Shown one piece after another: positions 14,798 through 15,625 of a DNA stretch of 15,625 nucleotides. A program made the position numbers and the translations under genes. The notes under the pieces are model-generated. The model was not told the DNA's origin, did not search any database, and saw only the letters and a program-made list of their open reading frames with translations. How positions within the stretch are numbered: position 1 is the first letter of the stretch; each line of letters opens with the position of its first letter. The DNA is from Verrucomicrobiales bacterium (lineage in GTDB: Bacteria; Verrucomicrobiota; Verrucomicrobiia; Verrucomicrobiales; DEV007): positions 1 through 15,625 of the forward strand of contig JAKISY010000106.1 in NCBI GenBank assembly GCA_021648365.1, written 5' to 3'.

Positions 14798-14800
14798 GGC
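14780..14800. other. Junction with shared microhomology between two unrelated genes
   Basis: The same 21 bases read on the minus strand as the end of the conserved formate dehydrogenase motif (EGDPGA) and on the plus strand as GAWVAFG, which fits the conserved GSWVTFG segment of AKR6 aldo/keto reductases. Both genes are broken here and in opposite orientation. This is what a chimera formed at a short shared word would look like. Confidence 0.75.
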
Positions 14801-15625
14801 AAACAGTTTGGCGTCGATGGCGCAGCAGAACTACTGGCCACCGCCTATGATGGCGGGGTCAATTTTTTCGACAATGCCGAAACTTATGCTGATGGGAAAT
14901 CAGAAATCGTGATGGGTAAAATTTTAAAAAAAATGAATTGGACTCGGTCGAGTTATATTGTTTCGAGTAAGGCATTTTTTGGAGATGGTGGGAAATTGCC
15001 TAACCAAACGGGGCTGAGTCGGAAGCATCTTATCGAGGCATGTGAAGCTGCATTGAAAAGATTGCAAGTGGATTATTTGGATTTATATTTTTGTCATCGA
15101 CCTGATAAAAATACGCCGATGGAAGAAGTCGTTTGGACGATGAACCATTTGATTCAGCAGGGGAAAATTTTGTATTGGGGAACTTCAGAATGGAGTGCGC
15201 AAGAAATTATGGAAGCCCACATGGTCGCCAAAGATTATCGCCTCATCGGGCCCACGATGGAACAGCCTCAATACAATATGTTTCATCGAAAAAAAGTCGA
15301 AAAAGAATTTAGCCAAATTTACAAAACGGTAGGCATGGGGACTACGATTTGGTCGCCTTTGTCTTCGGGTATTTTGACGGATAAATATTTGGGGAAAATG
15401 CCAAAAGGTACTCGGCTAGAAATGGAGGACATCGCTTGGCTCAAAGAAAAAGTATTGACCACCGAACGAATCAACAAGGCTCGTCAATTGAATGATTTAG
15501 CAAAAAACTTGGACACGAGTTTGGCAAAATTAGCGGTGGCGTGGTGTGCAAAAAATCCAAATGTAAGTACCGTTATTTTGGGTGCATCCAAAGTGCATCA
15601 CCTCAAGGAAACTTTGACGGCACTC
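14780..15625 (+). CDS. Aldo/keto reductase, Kv-beta (AKR6) type; both ends missing
   Basis: An NADPH-dependent oxidoreductase of the AKR6 group, with potassium-channel beta subunits and the E. coli YghZ type as relatives. The frame is open from the junction to the window end (282 codons; full proteins about 320-340), lacking the N-terminal ~20-30 residues and a short C-terminal tail. The catalytic tetrad is complete: Asp and Tyr in FFDNAETYADG, Lys in VSSKAFFG, His in YFCHRPDKNTP. GKILYWGTSEWSAQEI, EQPQYNMF and TTIWSPLSSGILT are typical of this group. No start codon can be assigned because the beginning is lost in formate dehydrogenase sequence. From about 14880 the composition is more AT-rich than in the rest of the window apart from the SHD1 gene, and codons AAA, GAA, AAT dominate; the protein reads like versions I associate with Bacteroidota. 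It may not belong to the same genome as the rest. Confidence 0.85.

Noticed and set aside
1..15625. CRISPR array, tRNA, rRNA, prophage or transposase genes
   Set aside because: I saw no regularly spaced long repeats, no tRNA-like cloverleaf, no rRNA sequence and no integrase or transposase reading frame. Only small non-autonomous repeats are present.

Overview
Origin. The window looks like chromosomal DNA of a member of the PVC superphylum, most likely a Verrucomicrobiota. Reasons: a secreted protein with an SHD1 domain; a large beta-rich secreted protein with a 'PYxxxxxLW' segment of the kind I associate with Planctomycetes/Verrucomicrobia; a phosphodiesterase of the EboF type; few genes with a Shine-Dalgarno sequence; and short palindromic and heptad repeats between genes. 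This is inference from family distribution, not a database result. The last ~830 bases are more AT-rich and look foreign to the rest (see below).

Layout. (1) 1-2164, minus strand: a deoxy-sugar catabolic operon with a DhnA-type class I aldolase, then a bifunctional rhamnulose-1-phosphate aldolase/short-chain dehydrogenase that leaves the window. (2) 2282-4518, plus strand: an AT-rich gene for a secreted SHD1 protein, then an alkaline-phosphatase-superfamily enzyme with several altered metal ligands. (3) 4519-5291: a long intergenic region dense in TTCAC/GTGAA half-sites. (4) 5292-10885, plus strand: a Cre locus made of a secreted beta-rich protein of unknown function, CreD, the response regulator CreB and the sensor kinase CreC. 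(5) 10886-11041: repeats and a terminator between converging genes. (6) 11042-14797, minus strand: NAD-dependent formate dehydrogenase alpha subunit and the C-terminal part of its beta subunit. (7) 14780-15625, plus strand: an aldo/keto reductase of the Kv-beta (AKR6) type, lacking its N-terminus and running off the window.

Main result. The CreB recognition sequence known from Enterobacteria and Aeromonas, the cre/blr tag TTCACnnnnnnTTCAC, occurs as three perfectly phased half-sites (starts 5243, 5254, 5265; 11-bp period) directly before the secreted-protein/creD operon. A second perfect tag lies on the other strand at 5061-5076 and a near match at 4542-4557. With creB and creC just downstream, the window appears to hold a self-contained Cre regulatory circuit: kinase, regulator, operators and target operon. 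Its first target gene encodes a secreted protein that the E. coli creABCD operon lacks. I consider this the best candidate for an undescribed system here.

Main caution. The formate dehydrogenase beta gene breaks off at about 14797 and an unrelated, differently composed gene on the other strand begins within the same ~20 bases. The two reading frames share a microhomology there. This looks more like an assembly or amplification chimera than biology, so sequence right of ~14780 should not be assumed to come from the same genome.
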